Below are positions 1 through 13,582 of a stretch of DNA of 64,000 nt, one piece after another. Position 1 is the first letter of the stretch. The number at the start of each line of letters is the position of its first letter. Made by a program: the position numbers and the translations under genes. Source of the stretch: Kitagawia praeruptora (taxonomy: Eukaryota > Streptophyta > Magnoliopsida > Apiales > Apiaceae); contig CM075344.1 in assembly GCA_037693485.1 (NCBI GenBank), forward strand, positions 97,065,001 through 97,129,000, read 5' to 3'. Under the pieces are notes generated by a model. It was not told the origin of the DNA. It did no database searches and saw only the letters and a list, made by a program, of their open reading frames with translations.

Positions 1-3000
1 CTTTTGACATGTCGCATTTGTACTTAACAGTTTGCCAATACCATTCTCCATATCCGTTTGCCGAACATTCTCTTAATTCTCTATACATCTTTGTCCTTCC
101 CCATAATTTACTCATTTTCCTCTAACATTATTCTTTATTGTATATACTCTATTTTCTTGGTCAATACTGACCGAATTCCAATTTTGAATAATCCCTTCTA
201 TAGGTATCGGCCACCACACTGGCCTTTCCTGGGTAATAACAAATTTCTCCATTATACTCCCTGCTCCCTTTCGTCACCTTCTCTTTCTCATGTTTAGTTC
301 TAATATGAAGATATACTTATGGCACTTGTGGAAAATTTTCACACTTTTCTCATAAGGTTAACGTCTCAGTTTTATGCGTGAACGCTATCATGACTAATCC
401 CCGACTCACGGTTAGTATATCCTATCCTGTAACCTTTATGTTGTTTAGAAGTATAGGCTATCATCCCCTTTCTACTGCATCAGCACACCACTTAAACTCT
501 TGAAAGACGCATCATCGTGACTCTCAAAGTCCTCTTTTTATCATCAAGTATAGCTTACAACGAGGTTGTTGCTAACATATCATTTCATTCCAAAACATTG
601 TTCATTAATCCATAAAGGCTTCTGACTCATTAGTCCACTCAAACAATACTACCATAATTTTATAACGTTTATATTAGTGTGAAATTCCAACTTTGGCACA
701 GTACAGAGGTCGATCTTGAGTTGGTGAAACCCGCTTTTCAACCTTATCTTTGAAAAACAACTACGCATTTTAACTGGTCAACAATTCCTACATCTCCGGT
801 TAGGGGTATCGATTCTCGATGGTATATGTAAGATGTCATACGCTCGTCCTCTCTCACAACTGGCGCCCATCAGCCTGAGGCCTTCATGCTACTGCGATTC
901 CCAATAAACTTGATTATGTGGTAATCTTGAAGGATCATTGGGATATATCCATGCATCCATTTGCTGTTAGGGGCCTTTTAAACTTTAGGTCTCTCTATGT
1001 GCATCAATCCCTTTAAGCTAAGTAAAGCTTCACATTCTTGCCACGATATTCCTTCCTTCTTGTCCATCTCACTTCCATGTTAGTTTCCTCTGAGGATATG
1101 TCTTACATCGCAATCGATTTGCATTTCTTGGACCAGGAAAAGGCTTGGTAACTCCAGAATTCATTAATATAACATCCTGGCAACGGTTGGTAGGAGCGTA
1201 CTCCCAACCACCTCATCTTTTCTTATAACCTTCCTTACACTAATATTAAAGGTCCTGTGGTATGCCCCGCCATGTTATTCCTACTTTAAATAATTACTCG
1301 GCATAATGCTCTGGCTGCACAATTACAACATTTGGTTTTTGATCTCATATTGGTGCAACGGTTCACAATTGTACCTCCCGTTCACCCTAGGGTAATCACT
1401 TTTGAGAGGAATGGTTTCAAAATAACAAGGTCCAATAGATAATTTCAATAAGAATTCCACATTGGATGTTCCAAGAATGTTGATGGTTCCAAATACTAGG
1501 AGTCTCGATTTTTGGAGATGTAAGGATGGACAGAAAGAATACAACAAGGTTTATTCCTCATGTCCTGATAATTTTGTAATGTGATATCATAGAGAATGTT
1601 GCACGAGGGCAATGATTGTTGGATACAAAAGTCATAAAGACGGTCTTTATACAATTCTTACATCTGGTGAATACTTTTCCTCTTGAAAAATAGAGGATCT
1701 AAAAAGTCCCATTGATAAAGGTCAACCGATCGAAAGAAATTCTACTATATGACAATAAAAAATGAAGCAGTTTATCATTCAAGTAATCTATGGTTTCAAA
1801 TGAATCTTCATTATATGAATGAAAGAACAGAATATTCAAATGACATAAAGTCTGATACGAAGATGGGTAGAATTCAAGTTGAGTGGGCGACCTCACTAGG
1901 TCTCAATCAAGTTATTCGTCAAAACTTTTATCCTCATACTTTACCACATCCAAAATGCATTGAGGAATTGCTGAATGAATTAAATTGGGAGTTGGACCAG
2001 TGAAACAATAACTAGTCCTTTTCAAGAAACACTAGCAACTAGCTAGACAAAATTTGCTAGTTCACCTGTTTGAGACGTCACCACTAGCTAGGACAATTAG
2101 CTAGGTGTTCTTTACAACATTACAATTTTGACTAGTTAGAATAATCAACTAGTCATTCATACTGACATATCGACTAGCCAGTTTCAATTGGCTAGGACGG
2201 AATTCCAACATCGTAGCCACTGAAGAAACTTTAGGCTACTCTGACAACGAATGGAAATAAGAAGTTATTAAGTTTGAAAAAAAGAAAACTATAAAATCTG
2301 AAAAGAATGTTCTAGGTATCGGAACAATCGATAACCTCTCATCAAATATTACTTATCAGTGAAACGGTCCACCCAAGGGTGTCTCGTACACATGCTCTAT
2401 CAGATCCTACAATAGAATTAAATTAGGAATACCAGTATCAAAATGATATCCTTACTATGATTTCAATGTATGATGTACAATCTCCTCTTGAATAGAAGAA
2501 AAGAATTCATGAGGGATGTCTGGACATTAGATCATCCATGTCCTCAGTAATTTGTTAAATATTTATGAGCTCAACTGAAGAGTGCAAGTATGAAAGAAGC
2601 AATCAAATATCAATATTCGTTAAGTAATATTCGTCGATTAATTAAGAAAATATTTGTTGAACATTCCTTGGATAATTGAAAGAAAGTGTAAATAGGTCTG
2701 AGCCGAACAAGATCATCATAAATTTTTGAATAGAATGTTCATGGATCAAATAAAATTACTTCGGATAAGTCCTGCTTTAGGGAAAGTATATCACTGGTTG
2801 TTATTCCACAAGTTTGAAGTAGAAAGCTAGAAGGGTTACCTGATATAAACTAATCGAGGTAACATGGTTAGTGAACAGTTTAAAATGAAGTAGTGCACCA
2901 GCCGGTAGTTACCAAAATAAGTTAATAATCATTCGTGCATCTCATTATCACCATTATGAGGGTCACTCCATCTCTTCGTCTTCATAATACAAGACACCAA

Positions 3001-4056
3001 CTAGTGCGTCTCTGAATCATCATCTTAGAGTCATTTATCCAGTTAGGGTTTCACAAATATATCTGTCATTTCCGTGCTTTATCTTGAAGACCAAGCTTCA
3101 CATCATTTCGGGGACACCTGCTAAGTCCATAGGGTCCTACTTCGTGCCTTCCGACATGAATCACAAGTGGCCAGTTCCCCCTGGGAACAGATCAAAGAGA
3201 TCTCTCAGGGATCTCAGTGCAGTCCATAGGTTCAGTGGCGGGTGTGTGCATGTGAACATATACCAAAATATTGAGGTCTACAACACATATATACGTAGTC
3301 CTTGATAACATCTCTATCAAAGGATCCCACTCTAGACCCACTGGTCTTTTCTTTTGGTAGACCCTGAGATCACTGTATCGCTCATTGCAACCATGTTCAA
3401 CTTCACTTGAGTCCCTTTGTTAATTCTACATGTTTGTTCTCTAAGTTGAACTACCATGCTCTAGCGTCCGAATCATGCGTGGAATTATCTAGCACGCTCA
3501 TCTTATGATAACATTCTCGTATAACACATGTAAAATTCACCATCAAGGGTAATGAAATCCACAACGGCATAGTAACCACCTTTCAGGTAAACCCGTTACT
3601 TATCAAAAATCGGATCTTATAGCCAAAGTAAAAGACTTTCATTATTCCAAGTACGAAGTACCCTTAATTATGTAGGGAAGTCTAAACTTCTTGATTATTA
3701 AAATGCCGCCTCCTAAACTATGGAGGATTATGGGCCACAAAATTTATGCCAACCTAGTCATCCGATCATATTGGCAATATCGCCTCTACCTCAGCTGCTC
3801 TTGAGATTTTGCCCTGCTTTCTATATCATTACCAACGATAGGTCATGTACGACTCTCAAACCTCTATTCATCATTCTGAAGGCCTCTAAGGATTCTATCG
3901 ACCCTAGTATAATACCTCCAGTAAATACTCCAGTCCATTCTATTCACCGGTACCTCTTCTGGTAGTCCAATAATAAGTTTACTACGATCTCTTATGTCAT
4001 TCTCCTACTTAGACTTAACTCTCAACACTCTCGTTTCTGAGTACTGTAACTTATCT
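1..4056. other. Degenerate repeat-derived region, no gene recognised
   Basis: I see no credible gene here. The only open frames are short (about 60-85 codons, for example 1749-2003 on the plus strand) and match no family I know. Because the primer-binding site at 4057-4067 and the LTR at 4072-7774 belong to a minus-strand Ty3/gypsy element, this stretch should be the beginning of that element's internal region, read right to left, but gag and pol motifs are too decayed to point to. A cluster of CTAG and TAGCTAG words occurs at about 2010-2215. This is inference from context, not from coding similarity. Confidence 0.4.
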
Positions 4057-4067
4057 CTCTGATACCA
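4057..4067 (-). other. Primer-binding site (tRNA-Met type)
   Basis: The minus strand reads TGGTATCAGAG, the classic match to the 3' end of plant initiator tRNA-Met used by many Ty3/gypsy and Ty1/copia elements to prime reverse transcription. It lies a few bases beyond the end of the LTR (which ends GGGGGCGTCACA on the minus strand). This fixes the orientation: the LTR at 4072-7774 is a 5' LTR of a minus-strand element whose body lies to the left. Confidence 0.75.
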
Positions 4068-4071
4068 TTTC

Positions 4072-7000
4072 TGTGACGCCCCCAAATCCGAGGTCAGAGA
4101 TTTAGGTCATCACATCACCATCCAACTATATCATACCTGTATTAACTTTACAACTCAACAATACCTCTATCCAGACCTCAATCTTACGCACATACAAGTT
4201 AGAGCCTCAGAAACGATAATCAAAAGTAACACTAAATATTACAATTCATCTGTACAAACCAGAATCTTACGCACTTCCACTTATACAACTACACTTGAAG
4301 ACGAGTCTTACTATTACAGTTGAAAACCTATCAGACTTACTCTGTAGTATTTATCCGGAACTAAATCATCTCGGGATAAATTTATACGGAGTTAACTGAC
4401 CAAATTCTTCTCTTTCTGAAAAGTTTTTATAAAGCAAGAATGAGCTACATAATGCTCAGCAAGTTCGCCATTTTGAAAAATAATAATGTGGTTTATTTCG
4501 AAAACGTTCCCAACTGTATGGGTATATATCTCAGATTTCAAAACATAATTCGACAATATATATGTCCGAGTTTGAATAAAACATTTATACTCACTAAGGA
4601 GCTTTAAGAATAACATATGAATCCTTTATAAGGTTCCCGTTTCAATATATCTCAAGTTTGAAAATATATACATATAAGTATATCATTTTCGGCAAAACAC
4701 TCTATGGTTAACATACTGTACAGGGAATACATTATTGCAAAACCTCTTTTCTTCCATTAGCTTAGAAGGTTTCTCATTCAAAACATTTCATTCTTTGAAA
4801 TAATTGCAAGAGTGCACTAACACGTGCCAATCTTTATAGGAAATCTTGCAGTTCTAGATACTGCACGATGTCAATATTTTTATTATCAAAAACCACACTA
4901 TCGGCAACTTGGCACTTAGGCCCAAGAAGCAGTGTTTGAGTATTTTTCGAAAGTGGAGGATGGGACTTGAAGAAAACATAAAAACCTGACAGGGATTGAC
5001 GATGATCAGTCGCCACATCCAAGTCCAATAATCCGCGGGTCTTCTCTACTAGTAGAAGGATAGAAACTACATCCGTAACTACCCTCGGGTGAAAACTACA
5101 TCCGTAATCACCCTCGATGAAAACTACATCCGTAATCATCCTTCGGCAACACCTGGGCCGGAATAATAATTGATGGACCGCCTAGCTCACGGCTGCTTAC
5201 ACATCCCGGGAATCGTTCGTCAACGATTCCCACACCTGCCAGAGTCCCCTTTTTCTTTTCTTTTCAAAAATCATTTTGATAGAAAATTCGAGTAGTTGAA
5301 GTTCGACCTCAGTCGATCGATAATTCTTGAAAAACGTACAAGAAGCAAAACCTGACCGGGGGTTTTCGAAAATGTTCTGGGTTCGAAAGAGTTCGAGTTT
5401 GAAAACGCTAAAGGTATCTTGGATTAGTTTTGTCTTTAAAATAATGAACGATAATTAATAAATAATATTTTGAGATTTAATATAACAATTAGTAAAATAA
5501 TTATTTAATTAAAATAAGCTTTTAATCCAAGATAGATAGTTTTGAGTATTTTAACAACGTAAAAAAAATAATAAATACTTAAGTATACGATACTTCCCGA
5601 GTGACTCTTCGGGTTTTCGCAATTTAATCACGATACAATAATATACCGCTCCCCGGTCAATAGTATATTTGGACCGCTACGACCTCTATTGCTAGAGTCG
5701 TTATCCGAAGAAACATTTTCATCCTAAGTTCAAGGGTGTATAAACACATATGCATATATCTCAAACTTCAACATAATCTCATAAAGCGTAAGCATATAAT
5801 ATGTTTGGAAACGACAAACACAACAGTGAAAAATCTTATATATAAGTTTTGAAAAGTAAACCTGCATAGGTAAAATCAAGAATATAATCTTTTGAAATTA
5901 AATACTTAGGGTTGGAAAACTTGCCTTGGTAGGGTGGGGTGGTCGAGCTCGCGACGTGGAACGAAGATCTATACATAATCAATATTCGTACGTTAGTACC
6001 TTAACAACACTATTTAATCGTAAGGTTTTAAGGATGTAAGACCAACTTAACGACTCCAATTTGTGACCACTAACCTTCCTATATGACCATGTCATCACTT
6101 TATCACATTCGTTACCCATTCAACTCGAATCCATTCCTCAAGCTTGAAACACAAGTGAGTACTCTTAAAACTACGTTAAACTAACCTCCTACGTGATTTT
6201 TCACTCGCGCGCACTTCACTCTAACATTTTTATAAAATTGAAAAATACAAATTTTACTCCAATTCGTTTTGGACAGCCTTCACAACTGTAAGATCTAGCT
6301 ATTCCCAGTTTTTCACAATGTTTGCAGAAAGTTTGAGGGTCCAAAGACAGTTCACAAACAGACCATACAGTGCAGTCCGGATTTCAGAACCACTCCTCAC
6401 TCTTCTGGTCATAACTCAAAATCTATACATCACCTAGACATGAGCCTTATATTTCTGGAAACTACATGAAAATATCTTTCTAACCATGGGTATTAGACCC
6501 TCGGGAGACACGTTTAAGGGGTTCAAAAATCTACTGCAAGACAGTACATACTCCCAGAATTTTTACACATCACTCATCCTTACTCAAACCTTCAAGAACT
6601 CAACTTATACATCATATCTACCATCAAAACCACCAAGACTTATCTCTACAACATACATGGGGTTACATACTCTAAGTACAAGTCTTACAACCATCAAACA
6701 AGCATACAACTTCAAGATTTCATCATCTACAACTCATACTACCAAGATATGCACTAAAACTCTTAGATCTACCATTATAAACCACAAGCAAATCATGACT
6801 AAGAGTGGTTAGAGTTTTATACCTTCTTGAGTATCTAGGAACCTTGGATGAGCTTTATAACCTCTAAGAATACTTGGATAAGTCTCTACAAACCTTAATC
6901 CTTCAAGATCTAAAAGATGAACAAGCTTGGTCATTATTCATCCAACTTTCAACAATTTATAACTCAAGATTTAGTGGGTAAAAGGAGTTGAAATTGATAC

Positions 7001-7774
7001 CATACCTTTAACATATAACAAGGATGCCCTAGGATTTTTGCTTGAGTTTAAAGATGAGGAGAAGTTGAAGAGAAATTCTCTCTTCCTCTCCTTTCTTGGG
7101 TTCGGCCGAGAGCTTCTACAAAGGGGGGGGGGGAGAGTTTTGCTTTGTTTTGGTTTGAAAGTGGGGTGAATAATGAGATGTATTGATATGTGTATAAAAG
7201 AGTCACATGTTGACACCCTAGGTTTAGTAGACTAGGCACACACCATGCCTCTTTGTCTCCTAGAATAATGCACCAACTAGTTACTATTCATTGGTTGCTT
7301 TTTGCTTTTTGCTTTTCTAGTTTACTATTCTAACAATCTAGTTACATGATACTTGCATGTAATATCCTTCCTTGTACTATTATTTCTCCACCAATGCTTG
7401 TCACTTAATCCTTATTTCATAATGTATCTTAAATAAACTCCTCGTAATAATATTTTGTCGCGTAGAGATTTCCCTTGTAATTCTTTAAGTACTTAATTGT
7501 GTAAATTCCTTAAATATCAATAACTCCTTGTCATAGTCTCTTAAAATCTTTTAATACTCTAATAACTCTCAAATCCCAAGTTTTTATAAATCTTAATAGC
7601 AATAAGCCTCTTGCCTTCAACAACCTTCCCTTTTTCTTACACAGTGAATGTAACACATAAATTTCTCCGATAATCAATTCCATTAAACAACATGGGTGAC
7701 TCAAAAGGTCCCAAATTCACAATGTCATATGATATTATATTCTTAAAAATATTACAAAAATCAGGGTTCTTACA
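4072..7774 (-). repeat. Long 5' LTR of a Ty3/gypsy (chromovirus-like) element
   Basis: On the minus strand it starts TGTAAGAACCCTGATTTTTG and ends GGATTTGGGGGCGTCACA, with terminal TG...CA. The start closely resembles that of the solo LTR at 43610 (TGTAAGAACCCAGATTTTTG), and both end in a GGGGG-T/C-GT-t/c-ACA motif, so they belong to related families. The adjacent tRNA-Met primer site supports a 5' LTR. At about 3.7 kb it is long, as in Tekay-type chromoviruses. It contains a C/G-rich run near 7121-7134 and a 28-bp tandem repeat. No partner LTR is in the window, so no target duplication can be tested. Confidence 0.75.
5063..5146. repeat. Three tandem 28-bp units inside the LTR
   Basis: Three consecutive units share the core GAAAACTACATCCGTAATCA, starting at 5063, 5091 and 5119, each 28 bases long with a few substitutions. 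The array lies inside the minus-strand LTR. Short tandem arrays inside LTRs often arise by slippage and sometimes act as enhancer-like repeats; no function can be claimed here. Confidence 0.8.
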
Positions 7775-8468
7775 CTTATACTTCTTGTATATCCTGATTT
7801 ATAAAGGATTTTGCACTTTGTATAGGAAATATGTGTTAGACAGTTATCTGTAAAGTTTAGTCAGGAATGAACAGTGCATCGAGTACTACATGTCAGGAAC
7901 TGAGATTGAATCCTGATACGTCAAGTCAAGTACTGATCAAGTACTGATGGGATGGTCAAATCCTGATCCAAGATGGAATCCTGATATCAGTCGTGTTACT
8001 GATGATGTCATTATGGATGCTACAGAAACTGGCAAGTGCTATAAAACATAATCTTTGTTTGAGGAACAAGCAAGAAGATTTTATGAAGGAAAGAATTTTC
8101 TATTGATGGAAACTATCAACTGGACAGCAGAACATTGTCATGTATAGATTATCTTTCTGTGATTAGTTGATAGGTAGCATTAAAAATACTCTCTCTATGT
8201 CATTGTAAAAAGAGTTCAAGTCGTGAGTTTTGTGTACGTAGCTCTGTATAAGGTTTGTATTCGAAAGTTCGAAACAAACAGAGAGATTTGTATTGTCAGC
8301 AGCTGCTAAAGGTATTTGTACACCTTTGGTAGAGTTTGTATTTGATCTTATTAATACAAACAGAGTTTGATTCATTCGTTTATTCTTGTTCATATAACCA
8401 AGCAAAAATCAGACACGATTATATAACTTGTATTCAACCCCCCCTTCTACAAGTTATTCGAGTTAACA
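7775..8468 (+). repeat. 5'-truncated Ty1/copia LTR (SIRE/Maximus-like)
   Basis: The stretch has the look of the 3' part of a copia LTR on the plus strand: a TATA-like CTATAAAA at 8039-8046, then TTGTATTCAACCCCCCCTTC at about 8429-8448, ending near AGTTAACA. The same TTGTATTCAACgCCCTCTTCTACAA signature ends the copia LTR at 59138-60569, which supports family membership. The 5' start is not recognisable because the segment abuts the gypsy LTR ending at 7774. No primer site follows, so it is a fragment or solo LTR remnant. Confidence 0.6.
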
Positions 8469-8795
8469 GTGTTGAATGAATATAGATTCCAAGGTTTATA
8501 TGTTAAGAAGAATGCAAAGGGTTGACAACCTAGATTAGAATAATCTATCTCCTAGAAAGATAAGATATGGAAATTCCAAGTAGAGGAAATATTCTCATGT
8601 CATCCAAATCGATATCTGTTATTAGTCCAGTGGTTCCGTGAAAGGGTTAAGAAACGCCCGAAAGAGAACACGGACATTTTTATAAATATAAGGAATAAAA
8701 AAAGAGAATAAGCAATGTATAGTGTTTTTGGTGGAAATGAGAATATTATTAGACGACGCTATATAGAAGTATTCAGAACGGATTTCTGAGTTCGT
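8469..8795 (+). repeat. Fragment of the chromovirus-like LTR family of 43610-48214
   Basis: This segment aligns by eye, with gaps, to about 43713-44034 of the solo LTR. Shared landmarks are the words ATCTATCTCCTA, GTCATCCAAATC, GTCCAG-GGTTCCGT and CGGATTTCTGAGTTCGTATT, in the same order. Similarity stops abruptly at 8795, where the Tat1 LTR remnant begins, so this is a truncated fragment at a rearrangement junction. Confidence 0.75.
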
Positions 8796-9036
8796 ATTCC
8801 ACGATCCCCACTCTTCGGGTAACCGCCTGGAGCAAAAAGGATATGGTCTAGTCAGGTTCATTCTCTCAGAACATACACAATTACACACAACAAACACAAA
8901 ACTCTCTACGTTCGAATTACTTACAAAGAACCGACTAACTTATTCTCACACCGGAGGTGAATCGGGGGGCCAAACCCTCGCATTCTTCTTCTATAGGTCC
9001 GACCGAACTATTATCCGATAGAATCCAGTCGTAACA
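8796..9036 (+). repeat. 3' end of the 5' LTR of Tat1
   Basis: This is the piece between the chromovirus fragment and the Tat1 primer-binding site. It ends CAGTCGTAACA, two bases before the primer site, which is the correct arrangement for a 5' LTR end. Its left edge is the truncation junction at 8795, so most of the LTR, including any promoter, is missing. No 3' LTR partner is present because Tat1 is also cut off on its right at about 23604. Confidence 0.6.
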
Positions 9037-9038
9037 TT

Positions 9039-9056
9039 TGGCGCCGTCTGTGGGAA
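9039..9056 (+). other. Tat1 primer-binding site
   Basis: TGGCGCCGTCTGTGGGAA lies two bases after the LTR end. TGGCGCCGTCTGTGGGAA-like sites are the usual primer sites of plant Tat and Athila elements. It marks the 5' LTR/internal boundary and confirms the plus orientation. Confidence 0.85.
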
Positions 9057-9095
9057 CCGTAGAGATACGTTTGTGTTGAGAATCTACAATCAATC

Positions 9096-10291
9096 ATGAC
9101 GAACGATACCGAAATACCAGTAGTTGATAATAGCACAGTGGCTGGAAACAACCAAACCACTCCTCCCCTGATCCCAAGGACAGCTCCCATCACCCCAAGG
9201 CTGTTGACTTTTAATGAAGAAGGGGATATGCCGTCTCCCGAAGAACAACAGGAGATGCTCATGAAATGGCGAGAAGAACAAAAGGCTAAGGGGAAGCGGA
9301 AGGAAATGGAGAAAGAAAGGAGCAGTAGGGAGGCTGAACGCCTGGCCAAGAAGAGTGAGGCCGATCGCTTGAGGCTAGAGGCCCTAAAGCTCTAAAGGGA
9401 GGAGATCGAGTTGCAAGAGAAAGCACTCCGCGAGGCTCTGGAAGCCGAAGACCCAGAGTTGGAAGATCGAAGGGATAAGAGGCCGAGAACTAGGAATGAT
9501 GAAGATGAGTCAGGGGACTCTGAATTAAACTCTAGGAGAACCCGGTCGAAGGTAGTGTATTCCTCTGATTCGGAGGAAGAAGGTCCACATATGGATGACC
9601 GTATTCGAAGGATCGAGAAGGCTATGTTTGGAGAAAGAAGGGTCAGCCATGAGCCAGTGGTGATTGAGGATATCGAACAGTTTCGACCTCCTCCGGGAAG
9701 GCAGTTTCCAAAGATGAATGAGTTTAATGGAAAAGGTGACCCCGAAGACCATTGTGAGAAGTATGAATCGCTCATGACTGGTATGGGGCACTGTGATATG
9801 ATGCTTTGCAAGATGTTCAAGACATACCTCAAGGGGAATGCGTCCATGTGGTACAGGTCATTAAGACCTAGGTCAATTGGCTCATATGAGCAGATAAAAA
9901 GGAAATTCTTGAGGCACTACTCCCATCTGTGCCGAAGAGAGAAGGACACCGAGGCCCTGATCCACTGCAGACAGGGGCCGAACGAAGAATTGGGTGACTA
10001 TTTGGCAAGGTTTAAAGAAGAAGCTGGATGGTTACCAACCTGGATAAAGTCAAGGCAGCTGGATTCCTTGCAGCCGGCCTGGACCCCATTAAAGGTAAGA
10101 AGCTTCGATCTTCTCTTTATGATATGCCTCCTAAATCTTTGAATGATATATATTTGAGGGGAGAGGCTATTAGAAGAAAGTTAGAATCAATTGGGGGGGG
10201 TACAAGGAAAGCAAGAAAAATGATAGATATGATAGAAAGGATGATAGAAGGGACGACCGAAGGGGTCGTGGTGATATCAAGAGTAGACTGA
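9096..10291 (+). pseudogene. Tat1 gag (broken)
   Basis: Structural protein of the retrotransposon particle. The frame starts at the ATG at 9096. It has a polar, Glu/Lys-rich N-terminal part, then the Retrotrans_gag-like core (about 9690-10020) with motifs such as CKMFKTYLKGNASMWYRSL and FLRHYSHLC. An in-frame TAA at 9393 interrupts it, and reading resumes in the same frame. Near 10026 the frame shifts (the core continues from 10028 with NLDKVKAAGFLAAGLDP), and a run of eight G at about 10193-10200 marks a further shift. The gene cannot make full-length Gag. Confidence 0.85.
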
Positions 10292-11192
10292 ATGATACTA
10301 GGCCTGACAAGGGGGCCGAACGAAGGAGAGATAGAGATAGTACTGTTTTCACACCACTTAACACACCTATCTCGAAGATTCTCCACGAGATAAAGGGTAG
10401 GCCTGGGTTCGTTCGACCGGCCAGGCTGAAGACCCCTGAAAATAGAAGGAATGAGAATAAGTATTGTGACTATCATCGGGATAAAGGTCACAACACCGAT
10501 GAATGTTTCCACCTGAAGAAGTTGATCGAGAAAATGATAAAAGAAGGAGAATTAACCAAGTTTGTTGGGGATCTAAGAGACAAGCTGGATGACAAGAAAA
10601 AGAAGAGGGACATTAAAGATGCCGAAGGTTCAGAGAAATATCGGGGTGAAGTCAGAACAATATCCGGAGGAACCATACTCGATCGGGACAACAAAACAGC
10701 CCGAAAGAAGTATGCCAGGCAAATCTATAGCCTCTACCAGTCAAGTGCAGCCAAACAACCACTTCCGATATCATTCACGGAAGACGACTTTGAAGACGTG
10801 ATATGGCCGCATGAAGACCCTCTTGTCATAAACCCCGTCATCGGGGAAAACAAGATTTGGAGAGTGCTGGTCGATGAAGGAAGTTCGGTCAACATACTGT
10901 ATCACTGAACATACTGCAAGATGAATTTGGATGGTGAACAGCTGGAGCCGTGCCATGAAGCATCACTATATGGCTTCGGCAATCAACCAGTACCGATCGA
11001 AGGCACGATCACGCTGAACATTCTGTTGGGAAAGGCTCCGTATACTATTGTCAAAGAAGCGAAGTTCTACGTCGTTCGGGTGGACAGCCCGTATAATGGT
11101 ATCTTGGGGAGGCCAGCCTTGTCTCTTTTCCAGGCTGTGTCATCCATTCCCACCTAAAGTTAAAGTTCCCGACCGAGAATGGGGTCGGAGAG
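10292..11192 (+). pseudogene. Tat1 gag C-terminus and aspartic protease (broken)
   Basis: The first part holds the zinc-finger-like end of Gag (YCDYHRDKGHNTDECFHLKK at about 10464-10523), which is typical of Tat elements. It is followed by a linker with KKYARQIYSLYQ and the protease active-site region at about 10858-10905, RVLVDEGSSVNILY. Tat proteases commonly show D-x-G-S-S at this place, and the Asp and GSS are present. A stop follows at 10906. The protease C-terminal motif NGILGRPAL lies at about 11096-11122 in another frame. Several frame changes show decay. Confidence 0.8.
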
Positions 11193-12041
11193 ATGAGAGG
11201 CGACCAGAAGGCTGCCCGAATTATTATGTTGGAAGATCTAGAAAAGGACAAGGATGTAAAGATGACCGAAGCGGGAAAAAGAAAAAGAAAAGAGAATGAC
11301 GCTGGAGGCAGTCATCAACTGCTGAATATAGAGTTGGAAAAATTTGGGGCCGACCTGTCCAGCCCGATTACCGAGCCAGCTGCTGAAACTGAAGAAGTCG
11401 AATTGTATGTGGGTCAGTCAGGAAAGATGATCCAAATCGGAAAAAACATGGAACCAGAGTTAAAAGAGAAGGTTATCAAAGTCATTAGGGAGTTCCATGA
11501 TGTGTTCGTGTGGAATCCCGAAGATATGCCAGGGCTGGATCCTTCGGTAGCCAAACACTGCCTGGATGTGGCTCCCGAAGCTAAGCCTGTGAGACAGAAG
11601 AAGAGAAATTTCGCCATGGAAAGGCAAAAAGTAATTCAAGCTGAAGTGGAAAAAATTTTAGAGGCGAAGTTCATCGAAGAAATCGACTATCCTGACTGGT
11701 TGGCGAACGTGGTCGTGGTTAAAAAGTCAAATGACAAGTGGAGGATGTGTGTAGATTATACAGACTTAAACAAGCATTGTCCGAAGGATCACTATCCTCT
11801 ACCGAATATTGACAAGCTGATAGATGCCACTTCGGGGCATCAAATACTCAGTTTTTTGGATTCCTTCTCGGGATACCACCAGATAGCCATGAATGCCGAG
11901 GACGTGCCAAAGACAACATTCATCACACCGAACGACACTTATGCCTATATCAGGATGCCCTTCGGTCTGAAGAACGCCGAGGCAACATTTCAGAAGATGA
12001 TCAACAAGGTGTTCAAGGCCCAGATCGGTCGGAACATGGAA
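11193..12041 (+). pseudogene. Tat1 reverse transcriptase, N-terminal piece
   Basis: This open frame encodes the linker and fingers/palm part of a Ty3/gypsy reverse transcriptase. Recognisable motifs are WLANVVVVKKSNDKWRMCVD, DLNKHCPKDHYPLP, SFLDSFSGYHQI and MPFGLKNAEATFQ. The catalytic YVDD box is absent because CACTA1 begins at 12042, immediately after MINKVFKAQIGRNME. The frame runs a further 66 bases into CACTA1 before a stop at 12105. The missing part resumes at 16144. Confidence 0.92.
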
Positions 12042-13582
12042 CACTACACCACATTTGGTCTATGCCAACACCGAAAATTGATGTTGCCACATAAAATGTT
12101 GCCTTAGATGCTAAAAATTGAATAAATTTGATATAAGCCAACATCATAATCGGATGTTGCCATTCATGTTGCCTTAGATTTAATTTCAGTACTCAATGCC
12201 AACACATGATTGGTGTTGCCTTAGACATCTGAAAAAATGTTAAAATTTTTGCCGCTTATACCGAAAAATAGAAGCCCGCTAAAACATTTTGCACTAAGTT
12301 AAAAAGCCCGCTTCTCACAAAAGAAAAGAAAATAAAACAAAATTACAACATAATATAGAAAGCACGCTCAGATCTCATCTCTCTCACTCTCCTCTCTCAC
12401 TCTCACAGCTCTCATCTCTCTCACTCTCTTCTCTCCCTCTCCTCTCTCTGGCATTCTTATTTTGTTAAAGTTCTTATTTTGTTAAAGTTGCAAACCCATG
12501 GGTTCAATTGGGGCTTCGAATTAGGTTCAACAATTGGGGCTTTCGTTTGTTTATTTCGATTTGTTTAGTTTTAGTTTCATACAATCAACTAACATGATTT
12601 AACTTTGTGTTACAGGACTGGGGCTTCGATAATTTGGGTTCAAAATTAAGGTTTGAATTTTTAAGCTATGTCTTTTCTAAATTAGGGCTTTAATTTTTGA
12701 ACTTTTGTATGCATCTTTGTTTTTTGAATTAAAGATTTAATTTTTTGTTACAGGGCTAAGAATTAAGGTTTCAATCAATTTGGGTTCAAGAATTAGGGCT
12801 TGAATTATTAAGGTATGTATTTTCTGAATTATGGCTTTAATTTTTTGAACTTTTATATGCACTTTGTTTTTAATTTATACGTGTTTGTTCTGAATAATGC
12901 TTGAATGAGTCATTCTGCTTGGTTTGTTTACTATATGTGAAGTATTAGCTTAGATATATTCTTCTTATTTTAATCCATATTTGGCAATTATACAAAGTAG
13001 CCAAGATTAAGTTGGCTTGATGTTGTTTTACAATCCATGTTACTTGCATGATGTTTTTATTATTTTTAATTTAGTAGTACTCGTCATTGTTAACATTATT
13101 TTGTGATTACTCTATATGTTCGTTGTAAATATGGATGCAGCACTGTATTCTTGACCAATAATAACACGCCATTTGCTGCAGTGATGTATCATACAATAAT
13201 TTTACATAGCATACATCTCTGTATAGATGCCAGGCATCGAGAGTGTAAGCCTATTCATGTTATGTTTATTTGACTTAGTTCCTGATCATATAACTTAAAG
13301 ACCATTATAATTTTTTGCAGGAATTTGGTTGCTAGCCATTCATATTCAACAAGCAATTCGTAAAAGTTCCGACTAAGATAACATGTATTACTTTTGTAGT
13401 AGCAAGCATCCTTATCAGTAGACTAATATCTTGTTTATTCAATTTTAGAACTCCACGGTGCCTGAAAAAGGACCTCCCTTGTCCCCGGAGAACACAGTGT
13501 ACGCAACTACATATATACATTCGAACTTTATGGTGGAATTTCCTTTTAACTGCATAGCTAGCTTCAAAGAATCATACCAAGT

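Noticed and set aside
1749..2003. 84-codon open frame as a small gene
   Set aside because: No recognised motif, no splice or promoter context, and it lies in decayed repeat DNA. Frames of this length are expected by chance.
6486..6812. 108-codon open frame inside the minus-strand LTR
   Set aside because: Ser/Thr-rich low-complexity translation within an LTR. There is no family resemblance and the strand is opposite to the element.
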